Shown in pieces: positions 1-13,485 of a DNA stretch of 64,000 nucleotides; within the stretch, counting starts at the first letter, position 1; the number at the start of each line of letters is the position of its first letter. The notes under the pieces were generated by a model. That model did no database searches and was not told the DNA's origin. It saw nothing but the letters and a program-made list of their open reading frames with translations. Made by a program: the position numbers and the translations under genes. Origin of the DNA: Crotophaga sulcirostris (Eukaryota; Chordata; Aves; Cuculiformes; Crotophagidae); NCBI GenBank assembly GCA_013397455.1, contig VYZB01000340.1, forward strand, positions 494,685-558,684. The letters are read 5' to 3'.

Positions 1-560
1 CCCTCCCTTCCCCGTTTTCCGTCGCCTTCGTAACCCAGTTCTTGCCCACGGCAGTGCCGGGCGTTTAGGGATAAATTTCCGGCCTCGACTTCCCCGAAAG
101 TCCCGAGGGTTCCCAATCGTCCCCTTCTGTTGTTGGGTTTCTGACTGAGCTTGGTTTCGGCGCGGGTTTAACGCCCGGCTTAATGTGCCTTGGGAGCAGG
201 TGGTGCCTTGAATCGCTTCCAAACTGAAGCGCTCGGAACGAGAGCGAGCGCTGCGATCCCTCCAGGTGGTGCGAGCCCAGGAACGAGGCTGCGAAACTCA
301 AGTGCCCTTCTCGGGGCTGGAGCATTCGGTGTGTGCTTCGGAGTAGCAGCACGAGCGCTAGCGAAATTGGAAATAACCGGATGCCTCCGGGTCGTTTAGG
401 GAGTAGATGGCTGCAAGGTGGCATCCCGCTAGGAGGAAGGGTCACCTGTACGTGCCCGAGTGCAAACCCAGGTGCAGGGGACTGAGAAATGTGGTGTGGG
501 GGCTCTGTGCTGCAGCACGGGGTATGTCCGGGAGCCTGTTAGCTGTCCTGCGCTGGTTTC
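1..560. promoter_or_regulatory. CpG island, truncated by the left window edge
   Basis: GC-rich stretch with about 40 CpG dinucleotides, densest in the first 370 bases and fading by about 560, where the sequence becomes ordinary AT-rich, CpG-poor DNA. In birds such islands usually mark promoters and first exons. No reading frame here is recognisable. I saw no GTAAG or GTGAG donor on either strand. The best rightward donor is a GGTATGT at 521-527. The first exon may therefore lie left of the window, or transcription may run left. The gene cannot be named. An island without a protein-coding gene (lncRNA or orphan island) is also possible. Confidence 0.6.
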
Positions 561-3099
561 GTTGTAAAAAGCAACTCTGGTCTGGAGCAGGGGATAATAC
601 TGTCTTATAACAGAAATGTATTCGAGATATCAGCCTTTCAGATCTCTTATTAATTTCATTTCTGCCTTTGTGTTTTATCTGGAAAACAGGTAAAATAGGA
701 AGAGTAGAAGTTCTACATTTCTGTGCTTCCGGCTATATAGCAATTATACTTTCAAGTGATTTCCAGATGGTTTGCACAAAGCACTTTCTTTCAGAATTGC
801 CAAGTTTAAATTTTAGTGCGTGTAGTAATTTGCACCAGATTTTATCTTTTATATTTGAAAGGTTGTGTGCGTGTGTCCCCCATCATTTTGCATGCTTTGC
901 AAGATGCCTGGTATCTGGTTAAAATGGACTCAGATGATGTTTAATAGTTTCATGAATTACAATATTATGCATTGGAGATTTAATTCTGGGTCCTGCAGTC
1001 AGAGCCTTTGTGATCTGACATAATATTCCTAAGTTAAAGAATGCATTTATTATACCATTGTTCAGTTACACACGAAATAAAAACTAGGACTGTCAAATAA
1101 ATTAATTTATCTTATTTTAGATGTTTTTTTAGCTTTTCATTTTAGTACTATAAAGTGGTATTTGCATTTAGTTAAACATATATCCATTGGAAGAGTACAG
1201 GGCATAACACGGTTAACTTTTTAGAATTTCTAGTCCCTGAGTTTTGATTTCTGACTTTTTTTTGATTTATGAGTTTTTATTTCTGGTACAAGTTGAAGTT
1301 ACACTTACAGTGAAGTCATAAATGCTTTAAACAAGCATTTAACACCCAGCAAACCTAGACGGCTTTTGAGGTGATGGGGAGAGTGTGTTTTGTCTGTACA
1401 ACGCATAAAGCTGCAGAGTCTAATCCAAGATTCGCTGAATCAGTAGTAGTATTCTGAATGATTTATTGAGATTAGGATTTCACATTTGTGTAGGGCGAAG
1501 TCCTACCAGTAGTGATGGTGATATTGGTGGCTATGCCAAGCTGTTAAAAGAAGTTACCAAATCAAGACAAATTTCAAGGTCTGTTTCGGCTGACTAAAAA
1601 TCGTAGCCCAATAAATTCCAGTACACGGAGCAAGGTTCTTTGGTATTAGTAGGTAGATATGATAGGAGAAATGTACCCCTGATTAGAACATTCATACCTA
1701 ATCCTGAGGAAAGCTTGGATGTTTGGTTTCCACTGTGTCTGGACACCAGGTAGCATCCTGCCCAGAGGGTACCCTCTGCAGGCTTTCCTGAACATTGCTC
1801 ATCCTGTTCAAGTTATCACTTCACAGTTAAAACATTTTTTTTTGACAGCAGATGTTCTGATAAGAAATAATACATAGAGGCAATCTGGATGACTAAATTT
1901 CAGCTTGTCTGACTAAATTATGGACATTGGAGTAATTATTGAGATAGTTTTGTGTGCCTTAACAAAGGTAGTAAAATTTTATTTTGCACCTGCCTTTGGC
2001 AGGAACTTCTTTTCTTGTTTGCAATTAAGCAGAGTCAAAGCAATTTCTCTGTATAGCTATGATAATCCCATGAGTAGTTTTGGTAGTAAAAAGAACATTG
2101 AAATAAACCCTCATTTTTTCTAAGGTATGCCATCAGGTGTACTTTCAAACTGCATCGGTCAAACAAAAACAGCTACTTCACTTGTACTCTATGAACAAGA
2201 CAAGTCTTTTTTGCTGCTTCAGTTCATCACTTCAGTGAATTTGTTTGTCCAGCAATGTATGGTGAACGAGAGGACCACTAATGCAGAAAGTTCATGTTGG
2301 ATCATCAATTATGATTGTGTTTGAGAGACTTTCAGTTCTTAGAAATGTATTATATGGGCCAAAATATCCCACTTGAATCTAAAATATTCTGTTTGCTAAA
2401 TGGGGACTTTTGTTTGAATAACTACAGAAAAAAAATTACATGTAGTTCAGTTTGCCTTGCAAAAATTCATAGTCATCCACGAACCATATGGCTTTCCTAC
2501 CTCTAGTAGAGAAATATCTCTCTGCGTGGCAGATACACTGTGTCAACAGCTCTGATCAAATATAAGTAGAAGTGGGCATGGATGAATCAGAATCTCTTTT
2601 AAAGTAGAGCCGTTGGAGGCCACAACTTCTCATATTTCAGTCCATATATATCTCCATTATAGAATTATATTTCCCGAAACAGATTACAGTTCATCACAGC
2701 TACTTTCTGTTGTAGGGGCCAAAGTGATTCATTAAAGTAAAATAAGTACTCTTCCCATGATATTTATTTAGGAAATGTCAAGGAGCAGTTTATTCACTTA
2801 CACGCTCAGTTGTGATGGGAGGATGGAAATCACTGCAGTTAGATTTCTCAATCAGTGTTTCTATGCATGCATATATATTTGGTCTCACTTTACTTTTATC
2901 TGTTTCTCACTGTACTTTCTTAAATACTTCTTTTGTGCATAAAATTTACTTATCTTTCATGCATTTTCTTCCACATTTGTCACATTTCTCTGTCCTTGCC
3001 AGTTTCTAAAATGAACAACAAATAACTTCCAGTATGACATTGGCCTTTAGCCCACTAATTTTTTTTGTACTTTTATAAGATATAGTCTTATGAGCTCTC

Positions 3100-3148
3100 T
3101 ATACTATATATATATAATAGATTTATATGATCTATATATCGTATATTC
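3100..3148. repeat. TA-rich simple repeat
   Basis: Imperfect (TA)n tract, with the purest part near 3104-3118, running on into further TATAT-rich sequence. Ordinary microsatellite-like low-complexity DNA. Confidence 0.6.
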
Positions 3149-3483
3149 TTACGACTGTCTTTCCACTTCTGGTAGTAAATATAATATATACCTGCAGTTA
3201 GCAGATATGCTTGAGGAATACCATAGATGAAAGCTTTTATCTTGCAAGGGGAATCGGCATCTGTTATCTTCAGTAGATGCTGCTACCGCTGTGTATAGAT
3301 AAAATAGATACATTGACAGTAATGAAACATACCAAAAATACAGTCAAATACATACATAAATCCAACAAGGCAAAAATCAGTAATTTAGAGATTTAGACTG
3401 TACATATGCTCAAATAAAAAAGAAGTATACATCAGAGCTTTTTATTTATCTGTAGCTCCACATCTTGGGTCCTTCATAGCTGC

Positions 3484-3517
3484 TCCTTCTCCACCTAATA
3501 TCCTTCTCCACCTAATA
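3484..3517. repeat. 17-bp tandem duplication, two perfect units
   Basis: The 17-mer TCCTTCTCCACCTAATA occurs twice head to tail with no mismatch (3484-3500 and 3501-3517), followed by a partial, diverged third start. Probably a slippage duplication. Confidence 0.85.
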
Positions 3518-4568
3518 TGCTTCCACCACTCTAAGTTATGTATCTTACATCTTAAAGAGTCTCTTTAAAAAGTAAGTTTGTTATGTCAAAGGAAAGAAGA
3601 GCATCTTAGGGTTGTCAGATTGACCTGGGCTAAGTTTGAACACAAAACGCTGTTGCAAGCTAAAGTTTATTCCAGCAAATGTAAAGGCTAAGCCTTGACA
3701 ATGAAGTTGAAAACAGTTAGGAAACTATAGAACTAGGAAATGCAAATTTAGGGAGAAATTGGACACCAGTCTCTTAGGTAGTGGTCATTTAAGGTGTCTC
3801 TGATATATATTTCATCTTGGAAGCTGACAGACTGTTCCAGTGGTGTTCAACCTCATGAGTACTGCCTTTCAGGGGGAAAAACTTCCCTGCATTCCCTGGA
3901 GAGGTAGCAGGTCATTGCTGAGAATAACAATTCAAAACATTTTTTTTTGTATTGTGGCCTTATTAGCTTTCTTCTTTAATTTAGGTGATACTGTATTTTC
4001 AATAATCCCTCAGGTGTGAGAGCGAATGCCAATTAATTATTTAAGCTTGTCTGGAATCTAATTGCCCTTAGCATGCCAGTTTTTAAAAATATGTTGATTT
4101 CCTGTATGAGTTTTATTTTTGAGCATTGGAGGTCAACTGAATTAGTTTCCTGTGATTCTCTCCTTCTTCACAGTATGACTTGCATTGTAAAACTTTTTAG
4201 TGCCTTAATAACGCTATGCATATTACATATCATAAAGTATCAGCAAAGTCTCCAGCAATTTCACAACTGGAAATGATGGTTACTTTTCATAGAGACTATA
4301 TACAGTGTTATTAACGATGGAGATAATCAGCTTAGCCTTTAAGGAAACTTTGTCCTAGGCATTTTGCTCTTACGTGGTCATTTTTAGCACTTCTGCAGCT
4401 GCAGGGGTACAGAAGTATGTTATTGTATTACTGAGTGTTTTACTGGCAGTAAGAAGTAGAAAGAACTTCCCAGCTTTCACAACTGCCTTTTAGTTTCACA
4501 TGTTGCCCATAAAAGTAACAGAACAAATATCTTCAGTTGCCACAAGTGGGAAGTTATTTTTTACCCTC

Positions 4569-4587
4569 TTTTTTTTTTTTTCCCCCC
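4569..4587. repeat. T homopolymer followed by C run
   Basis: Thirteen T followed by six C. This is low-complexity sequence. It could be a polypyrimidine tract, but no credible exon follows. Confidence 0.8.
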
Positions 4588-6930
4588 TGAATGGTGGACG
4601 GTAGAGAGAATCTCAAGTAGTTAAAACTCTTTTTATTTCTTAAAGATTAATCTAAAAATAGGCGGGGAAGGAAAAAAACCCCAGAGGATCTTCTGCTTTC
4701 ACATTCTTACTGATTTATGGCTTAATAAGTCCTTGGGATATAAAGCTACAGAGCATAAACACTCTATCAAATTTGTCTAAACAGAGTCCAAGTAAGATAA
4801 AAGATGACACTTTCACTTCATTCGTGCAGAGTGAAATTCTTTCCAAAGGGCATCAATATAAGGCCACCTTTATCCTCTGTGCAACTGCAGATTTCACCTA
4901 AATGAACAAATATGTTCTTTAGTTTTAGAGATTCATAACAATTATCTTCCCTGATGAGCAGAAAGGAGGACAAAGCTTACTTTTTTTCCTTTGATTTACT
5001 TCCCTTCATCTTGCAGCCTTTCAAATCCTGCGTAGTTGAAGTTACAGGAAGAATCTGGGCCTTTTTTTTATGCTAGAAAAGGAAAAGAACAAGCATAATC
5101 AGGTTCCTTCAAAAGACTATGTATCTGTCTGAATTCTTCATCATACACTTAACCAGGTTTCTTCATGATAACATGTTATAGAGGAAATAATATGTAGGCT
5201 TATAATGCTGATTTGTTTTTCTAAAATTGGGGCATGAAGACATCATATAGCGAGAAGGTGTTGCGTACAAGTAAGAAGTATTAATATCCTCTAGCTGGGA
5301 AGAGTTTGGGCTCCCATTTGTAAGAGTGACACAAGGTTCACCTTCCCTCTGGAGGAGAATTCAAGCCCCTCTGATGTTTCCAGCCTTTTCTGGCTTCACT
5401 ACGTGAAAATGATCTTCTATTTGATGGTGACTTGTGGCTTTGTTATCCAGCATCTGGCCTGTTTTTTGGCTATTTCGGGGTTATCTTTGGCATAATGTTT
5501 TACTTAAAGGTAAGACATTTTTAAAATATGATTGTTAAGTGTTCCTATTACATGTGGTATACACTGCAATTTCATTTTTATTTCAATCTGAGATTTTGGT
5601 CTCACTCATTTGAAAGTCTGTTTATAGATGGTGTCATTTAGAGATAGCTACTATAGTTTATATCCATACTGCAAATGTCTAAAATTAGTTTTCAGAGCTA
5701 GATAAATTATTTGATTTAAGAGATTTATTTTAAAATAACTAACATAAGTAATGTTTTCTTAGTAGCTTAACGGAAAATTAAATTTACTCTTTTCCTTTCT
5801 GGAATTCAAACGGAGAAACAGGACTGCTGGTTTTTTCCCTTAAGTTTTAGTAGACTGAGAAATCAAAATGTTACACACAGACTAAGCATGGCTCCTTCAT
5901 AACACACAGTTTATTTAAACTGCAATATATTGCGATTTGTAGATCAGTGTATTTGTCAAAAATATCTGTAGCTTATAGCATTCTGTGCAGAAGAGGCAGC
6001 AGTACATCTGAAAATGTAGCATTACTTTTGCTGCCAGTCCTGAAATGCATTGGATTCTACAGCATCTCCCATCTCCATGCACGTCAGCTTTTATTGATTA
6101 TGCAAGTGTTGAGTATAAGTGAGGTGTTTCAAAAGAAATTATTTTAATGAAATTGAAGAGGGATGCAATCAGTTACAATGTCCTGTACTTTTATAATAGT
6201 ATGAATTATGAGTAATTTGATAAGTTTTCTTAAATGATAATTTAGAATTTACTACTCCAAAATCTTTACTTACATGGCACGCTGAAAGGGAAAACTTGTC
6301 TCTGTTATTTTTCAGCCCCATTCTTCCTTTTATAAAGTGATCAATTCTTTTATCAAAATGACCTTTCTTTGGAAAACTCGAACTTTCTACACTTCAAGAT
6401 TTCAGCTGCAAGGAGATTTAGAAAGTTATATATTACTTTATGAATTTAAAGGCGCATACACTGACCTTTGAAAATAATGAAACAGATGGCCGAAGCATTA
6501 TAATATATCTAAATAGTTAAATTCAGTACATTGAAGGTCTGATAGATTTATTTTCAAATTAAGACGCATTATATTGATTTGTGATGCTTCCCAAAGTTTC
6601 TCCCTTTTTCCTCCCTAAAAATGTTTCTCTACAGCTAAAATAAATTGTTAAAGGTTACATAAATCCATGGAAATATGTTTACATCCACCAATAAAAGATC
6701 TCATATAGTAATGTCTGTTCATTCTTGAGATCGTGTACAGTGCAGTTCATGTTCTTGTTTGACATACATGTCATTCTTATTTTTCTTAATTATGATATTT
6801 CAAAATAGCATTTTCATTTTATGGTTCTTTTGGAGACTGTACATTCCTTAGTAAATGTCTCATCTGATACATTAATACTGTTAGCATATACTGTGCTTTG
6901 CGAATTAGTGTCAGATGACAATGTCCTGTG

Positions 6931-6961
6931 TTTTTCTGGGTTTTTTTTGTTTTTTTTTTTT
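6931..6961. repeat. T-rich low-complexity tract
   Basis: Interrupted T homopolymer, about 27 of 31 bases T. No CR1-like or retrocopy sequence adjoins it that would make it the poly(A) tail of an insertion on the minus strand. Confidence 0.7.
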
Positions 6962-9900
6962 ACTTTTCAAAATTGCCCTGAATTTCTGTACTAAAAATGA
7001 TGCAGAAAGAGCGAAATACAAAGCCGAATAATGCAGTGTATGATAGGCTGTAGAATGCTGCTTTGATCAATTTAACAGAAAGGTTTCTTCTATACCTGCA
7101 TCACATTTGAACTAAAATATCTTTCAGGAGCTTTCCTGGCATCTGCTTGGAGTTAACGGCCTGTTTAGTTACATACCCAAATAATATAATGCATTTTATT
7201 TTTCTTTTCAGCTTTTAGAAAGATAACAAACACCTTTTCAAAACTTCCTTTAATAGAATATTTTGTCTGTCTTTATTAATTTCTTTAAATTATGGTCCAT
7301 TATTTTAGAAACTTTGTGGTATGCTTCCTAGTTTGATGGAGTTTCATTTGAAATATTCTCACAAATGTCCTGCTAATCCACAGCGTGTACATGGACATGA
7401 AACTTAGCTAACTAATGTGATCCCTGGGAACCAAGAGAATGTGTGAAACTTTACATTCTGATTACAGTGTTGAAATGAAAGATAACGTTTGCTTCGCTGC
7501 TTGAAAGATCAGCGCTATAAGAACCACTTGTCATGTTAAAATTTGTGTTTTCCTGCACTTCTTAATGTGGCAATGTGTCCGGGGGAGGGTGAGCAAATAC
7601 AAGAGTAAGCCTAGAGTAACGCTGGGAAAAAGGGAAAGTATTATGGAGGGGTTTAGGAAAGCACTGTAATTCTGCTTGGCACCAGAAGGAAAGGAGACAA
7701 ATAATCACAGACATAGGTGAACATGTCTGAATATAACACAGGCTTAAATATTTTCATGTGTACAAGGTAAAATTGCACAGTGTACAGAAACAGTCCTCTG
7801 CTTCGTGTAATGCATCTTGATATGTAAAAATGTATTTAAGAGGCTCAGCTGATGTGAAGTAGCTGCCAGCCTGCATTTGTAATGTTCTTTACTTGAAGAA
7901 GAGATTATCCATAAAATAGGATAATGTGCCAGAAAAACCCTAGGAAGTCATTTACTGCAAGAAAACATTATATTGCTCTTAATTTCAGTTGCATAGTTCC
8001 ACATAATGGTGAATAAAATTTGCCTCTCTTTTTTCTGTCATGTGGCTGTTCCGAGTTACCTTGAAGAAATATCTTCCCTGTTGTTATCATGACTTACCAT
8101 GTAAGCTGCGTTTCCCTTGACCAATGGAACAAATTTTTCTAAGTTTCTGATTTTGGAGTACAAGGAACAAAGTATTTTTGGCAACCAGGCTGTTCCGATG
8201 TGAATTCTCTTCTAAAAGACACCATTACTCTTCATTTTTTTCAGTATAAAACATAAAAATGTCTTCTCCAGCCTTTTTGTCCCTTCCTAAATATGTCCGG
8301 CTCTTGTAATCACTACCATCAGCAAAATCTCATCTGAAAGGTTTGCAGGAATTACCAAAATAAGCAACAATGTATGTGCATGCAAGATATCCTGGTTGTG
8401 AAAGAATGATGGATACACTGAAATGATATTACTGATACTTACTGATATTACTCAATAAAAACTTCTTGATGCATTTCCTTTAAAACTGTGTCTATGAAAA
8501 TTTACCATCCAGTACTACCGGTTTTGGCTATAGCTACTAATACTGTGTTGTCTGATCTAAAGGATTTTGTGTTATTCTTTTCATTGATTGTTTTTTTGTG
8601 TATTGTTTTAACGCAAATCTGTGCCAACCTATATACCATGAACCTCTTAGAAAAATCACCTGTATACATACATAAGAAACAAATTGTGATTATACCTAAG
8701 CATTTATATAGCTTCCACAAAGGAGAGTGGAGAAAAAGTTAAGAGTGCAGACCTAACAGTAACTTTTCAACATCTTTATTATCCTTGGATTTCACAGAAA
8801 TTTTAAGAGTAATTGAAATATTCCCACAGGAAAAAAAATAAAAAAAAATGACTAAAATATAATAAAATAAAGCAAAACAACGTGGAAAGTCAGAAGATAA
8901 TACAGAATTAACAATACTGAGCAATAGCAAATTAATATTCATATAGTCATTACGAGCATGAAACTAGTAATAGTTTCACTTTTTTCCATATGGAGGCACT
9001 TAATTGTTTCCTATGGAAAGACTCATGAACTAAAAGACTAAAACAGAATAGAACTGATTCCTGTAAAACTCAAAATATGATGTAATATAATTTGGTGGTT
9101 ATATATGGAATTTTTTCTTCCTCACAAGTGACTTAAAATTCTTATTCAGAAATCAACAAAAATGATTTCCTGGAATGTTGCCTGTTGTCACCGGGAAACA
9201 AAGACATCTTTCTGAATTTCCTTGATAATAACATTTGCATTGTTTTATTCCCACCGCAGACTACTTGGAAATTTCAGCTGGTGCAGACGTGATGTATTTG
9301 CAAACTCACTTAAAAATACCCTCCACATGTGTTTGTGCCTGAACGTGGGCCTTCGCTTAGTTTTTTGGTGTGATAAAAGGGGTTGACTGAAATCTCTGTC
9401 TCTGTGGTTTGGACCCTGTGAAAACTGCAGGCTTTCTCTTGCACACCAGCAGTCTCTTGGGTTTACCTGTGCTTGATTCTGTGTAGTTTGAGTGAGCTAG
9501 GGGTTGAAGGAGAAAGCAGCATCCTTCCTTCCTCAGGAAGAAACATTTTGATAGCACCGGCTTGTGCTGGCAACGGAATGCAATTGGGCTCCCCTCAGGG
9601 CCCAGCATCATTTGAGGTGCCTTAGCGTCTCCAGGACACCCATGCAGACCTAGCTAGTACAGCAAAGACTGGCTGGAGTCCAGCTGAAGGACACCTAACA
9701 CTTCTCAGGGAGTGCCAGCTACCCAGGATGGTCCCTGCCATGGCTGAAGAACTCAGGACCATGTTGGGTACTGACTCTAGGTAGTTACCCTTCTGTTTTT
9801 CAGCCATTGCTCCAGAAGGTTTCCATCTAATCCATGTGCCATACCTACCAACCTGATATGTACCTTCCAGCCTCAGGTATCTCGAGGTTTCCCAAATAAC

Positions 9901-12633
9901 ACCAGGAACCTGTTACAAGCAACCAAATCCTGCCCTAGGTGTGTGTTTCCATCACACCAAGGAGAGCTGTTTGAGAGTCTGTTCTTAATTGTAAGCATTG
10001 ACTTTAATGGAGACAACTTCACAGGGAAAACAGGTTTAAAAGAAATGGATCCTAGAGATTTAAATGCATTTGCGTTTCTTATTTGATATAATAAATGAGC
10101 ACACATGAAAGTGCTCTCCAGATAGGTTTGGAGAACATTGTGCTGCCTGTGTGCAAATTTGAACTGTCAGTTGCTCAGACTTCAGCTTGTTTGTATTTAG
10201 TTTTCACAAATTAGCCTACTTCCCAGTGCAATCCATCCATCTCAAATATTTGAAATGTTTGAATTCAAACGTTTGAGATATGGGTGAACAAGGAAGGTTT
10301 TACCACTGAACTCAGACCTGTTTTTTAAGCACTGGCTGGTGAAGGCATCCATGAGCACACACTCACTGTGAACGGCGCTTTTAGTTTTACCACTGTGTTC
10401 AGGCTGTGTCATGTCTCAGTTCTTCACGTTGCAGCCTTACCCAGGAGTGGCTTGACTATTTTAACTCTTTGAGCGACAGGTACTTAAGAAAAAAAAAAAA
10501 CCATCTAATTTGGACAGAGCAAGTATGGGCATTTTCAAATCATAAAGAACAAAGACCACCTACAAGAGAAGATGTATTTTTGGCTCTGCTATGTTATATA
10601 TGAGCAAATAATCTGTCTTCCTGTTTTTCTTGTAGTGGAAAATTGGGAAACAGAATTTTCTTTTTGTTCTTGCTCTTATCAGATACCCCAAAAAACTGGA
10701 CTGGGGTATCAATTTATTTGTGCCTGAAGAGAGAGTGTCACCAAGTTGTTCTCCCTCAGCTTTGCAGTCCGCCTTTGTATGATAGCATCACCTTCCACCA
10801 GTGACCACTGAAGGTGTGCCAGGTGCCTGAGACCGAGACTTCACCCACGGGGTGCCACAGCAGCACTTGCCCTGCCTCTGTTGGCTGTTAGTGAGCGTAC
10901 CACCTTTGTGGTTTGTGAATGACTGTAAATTGTCTGCCAGTAGGCAAGTCCATTTTTTTGTGGTGTCAGTGAGTTACCCATCTCTCTGAACTTGCTGTGA
11001 GCTGCCCCAGTCAGCAGTACAACGGGAATTACTGGAGTATTTTGGGCTATTCATCTGCTGGCATCAGAGAGACCTGAAGGAGGTGCCTGGAGATGGCCCC
11101 TCAAGATCACTGCCTCCTCTGTCCACAACAATGTCTTCAGGCCATACTAATGCTGAGTACCAGATTGTGTTTCACTACCAAACAATTACATGCTCTGAAA
11201 CTCACCCCACCACATGGATGGTGGCCTCCTTCAGCCTCCCTTTAGGTAGCAGTGTTTGGGAAGACTGCAGTCAGCACACCTCTCTGCTGATCTCCGGTAA
11301 GGCCTGAAAAAGGGGACAGATTTAGTGTTTATAGGGCTGTCTGTGCTTTTCCACCATTTTTAGAAATTTCCTTTGAAAGAGCTGACAGTGCATTATCTAT
11401 TTTAAATATTGCTTCAGAAGATGAAATTATTTTTGGTGTAAATGAAATCAATAAGAAATATTAACTATAAGATAAGGTTTAAGTTAGGAAAAAAGATTCC
11501 AATGACCCTCAGTATTTATTGTGTGTGTCAGGGCTGGTATGACAGCCTTTATTACCTAATTAATATCCCTTTTCTGTAAAGCAGATGGCTCACTAAAACC
11601 AACAAAACCTTTTCACTCTGAAGTACTTCAAAGGCAGGTGCACGTATGGTGTCTCCTCCTTTATTCTAGGCTTCTCTTTCTATTCTGGGGTCCCTGTTCC
11701 TCAAAGTCCTGGACCTTGTTCACCCTACCTTCCTTGTGTGCACCAGGAAATCTTCTCAGGCCTGATCTGTGTAGTCCACTGCGAAGTCAGGTGCTGGTAA
11801 AATCGTGATTTGTGGCTCCCTCACCTGCGCTGTTAGGAACTCCTCCGTAGGGGTGCTTCACAGCTGAGCTCCATGGGCGCTGGGCTGTGTCAAGCGATTC
11901 TCCTGCCTTGCTTGGCAGAAATCACATTTCCTTTGCCCCTGCTCTCACAGTCAAAGGTAATGGAGTGTATTGGATTTTCCCAAAAGAGAAGCATTTTAAG
12001 TTTTTTATAAAAATTATTGCAGCTCTCCTTTGCTAGCTTTTTTCCTCCTGATGCTCTCTCTTTGCTGTCTCCTTGGCTCACTGTTATAATTCTAATGTTG
12101 TTTTTTCATTTACTGTACTGAATATTTTCTGAAATAAATAAGAACATTGCTTACATCTGTGGATAATGCTGGTCCCATATGTATGGTACTAGGAGGTGTT
12201 GCCTAGCAAATTCAGTGAATCTTGATGAAATATTAGTTCCTTTTCATAATTTAGATCTGTTATTTCTCACAGAATTTGATCTATTTTACATACTTTCGTG
12301 ATCCTTATTTTAAAGGAAAGAGAAATTGTGGTGAAGTGTACTCATGGACCCAGTTCTTTCTAAGACTTTTGTTGCTGGACATGAGATTCCTTTGATTCAA
12401 TGTGAATATTGTAGCTGCCTCCATCTGGGCAGAAACTAACAGTTACTGGTACTTCTTGGTTCCCTGTGTAATGAGTGGAGTGGGATTGGCAGCACTAAGG
12501 GCTGATGCAATCTGTCCCTAAAGCAAGTTAGCTGCATCGTATCTGGGAAGTGCTTAACACCGGAGCTTGGCATGACCAGCTAAGAGGCAGATTTCCATTT
12601 TAAAGGATGTATATATTGTATATATGTATGTAT

Positions 12634-13485
12634 TGATGACACCAAGCTGAGTGGTGTGGTTGGGACACACTGACCCGAGGGACAGGATGTCATCCAGAGG
12701 GACCTGGACAAGCTCAAGGAGTTGGCCTGTGCAAGGTTGTGTACTTGGGCTGGGGCAACCCCCAGTATCAACACAGGCTGGGGGATGAAGGGATCGAGAG
12801 CAGCCCTCTGGGGAAAGACTTGGGAGGTACTGGTGGATGAAAAGCCGGATGTGAGCCAAAAGTGTGTACTAGCAGTCTAGAAGGTTAACCATATCCTGGG
12901 CTGCATCAAAAGAAGCGTGGCCAGCAGGTCAAGGGAGGTGATTCTGCTCCTCTATTACTCTCTCCTGAGACCTCACCTGGAGTGCTGTGTTCAGCTCTGT
13001 AGTCCTCAGCACAGGAAAGACATGGACCTCTTGAAGCAGGTCCAGAGGAGGGCCACAAAAATGATCAGAGGGCTGGAACATCTCTCCTGTGAGGAAAGTC
13101 TGAACAAGTTGGGGTTGTTCAGCCAGGAGAAGGCTCCAGGGAGACATTATTGTGGCCTTTCAATACTTAAAGGGGGCTTAAGAAAGATGGGGACAAACTT
13201 CTGAGCAGGGTCTGTTGTGATAGCACAAGGAACAATGTTTTTTAACTAAGGGAGGGTAGATTTAGACTAAATATAAGAAATCTTTAACAGGGAGAGTGAT
13301 CAAACACTGGAACAGGTTGTCCAGAGAGGTGGTAAATTCCCCATCCCTGGAAACATTCAGAGTGAGGTTAGATAGGGGCTCTGAGCAACCTGATCCAGTT
13401 CAAGATGTCCCAGCTCACTGCAGTGGGGTTGGACTAGGTAACCTTTAAAGGTCCCTTCCAACCCAAACCATTCTATGATTCTGTA
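12634..13485 (+). mobile_element. CR1 LINE, 5'-truncated: end of ORF2 plus 3' UTR
   Basis: Sense-strand copy of the chicken-repeat-1 non-LTR retrotransposon, about 850 bp. It begins just inside the reverse-transcriptase region, where GATGACACCAAGCTGAG encodes the DDTKLS that follows the catalytic YVDD. It continues through the C-terminal part of ORF2. A residual open stretch at 12917-13204 reads SRSREVI, LLRPHLECCVQL, HRKDMDLL and QVQRRATKMIRGLEHL, the usual CR1 tail motifs. It then passes into the 3' UTR and ends in ATTCTATGATTCTGT. Frame breaks and stops, for example soon after the DDTKLS motif, show it is dead. 5' truncation is the normal product of target-primed reverse transcription. No target-site duplication is evident, as is usual for CR1. 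Confidence 0.93.

Larger units (their letters stand above)
561..12633. other. AT-rich non-coding DNA, intron-like or intergenic
   Basis: Twelve kilobases with stops in every frame, many T-runs and few CpGs. No recognisable exon, RNA gene or young transposon was seen. Open frames are short (all under about 90 codons), AT-rich in composition and resemble no family I know. The + strand reads visibly T-rich over much of this stretch, which would fit the sense strand of an intron transcribed rightwards from the island at the left edge. That is an impression, not a count. One exon-like segment at 5384-5509 is discussed as a finding. Confidence 0.6.

Noticed and set aside
3840..3915. Possible further CR1 remnant (CCAGTGGTGTTCAACC..AACTTCCCTGC)
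   Set aside because: Only a few short words match a reversed CR1 3' UTR. Without an alignment this is indistinguishable from chance.
12917..13204. 95-codon open frame with clear protein similarity
   Set aside because: Real similarity, but to the CR1 ORF2 C-terminus inside a truncated, frame-broken LINE. Annotated as a mobile element, not as a gene.
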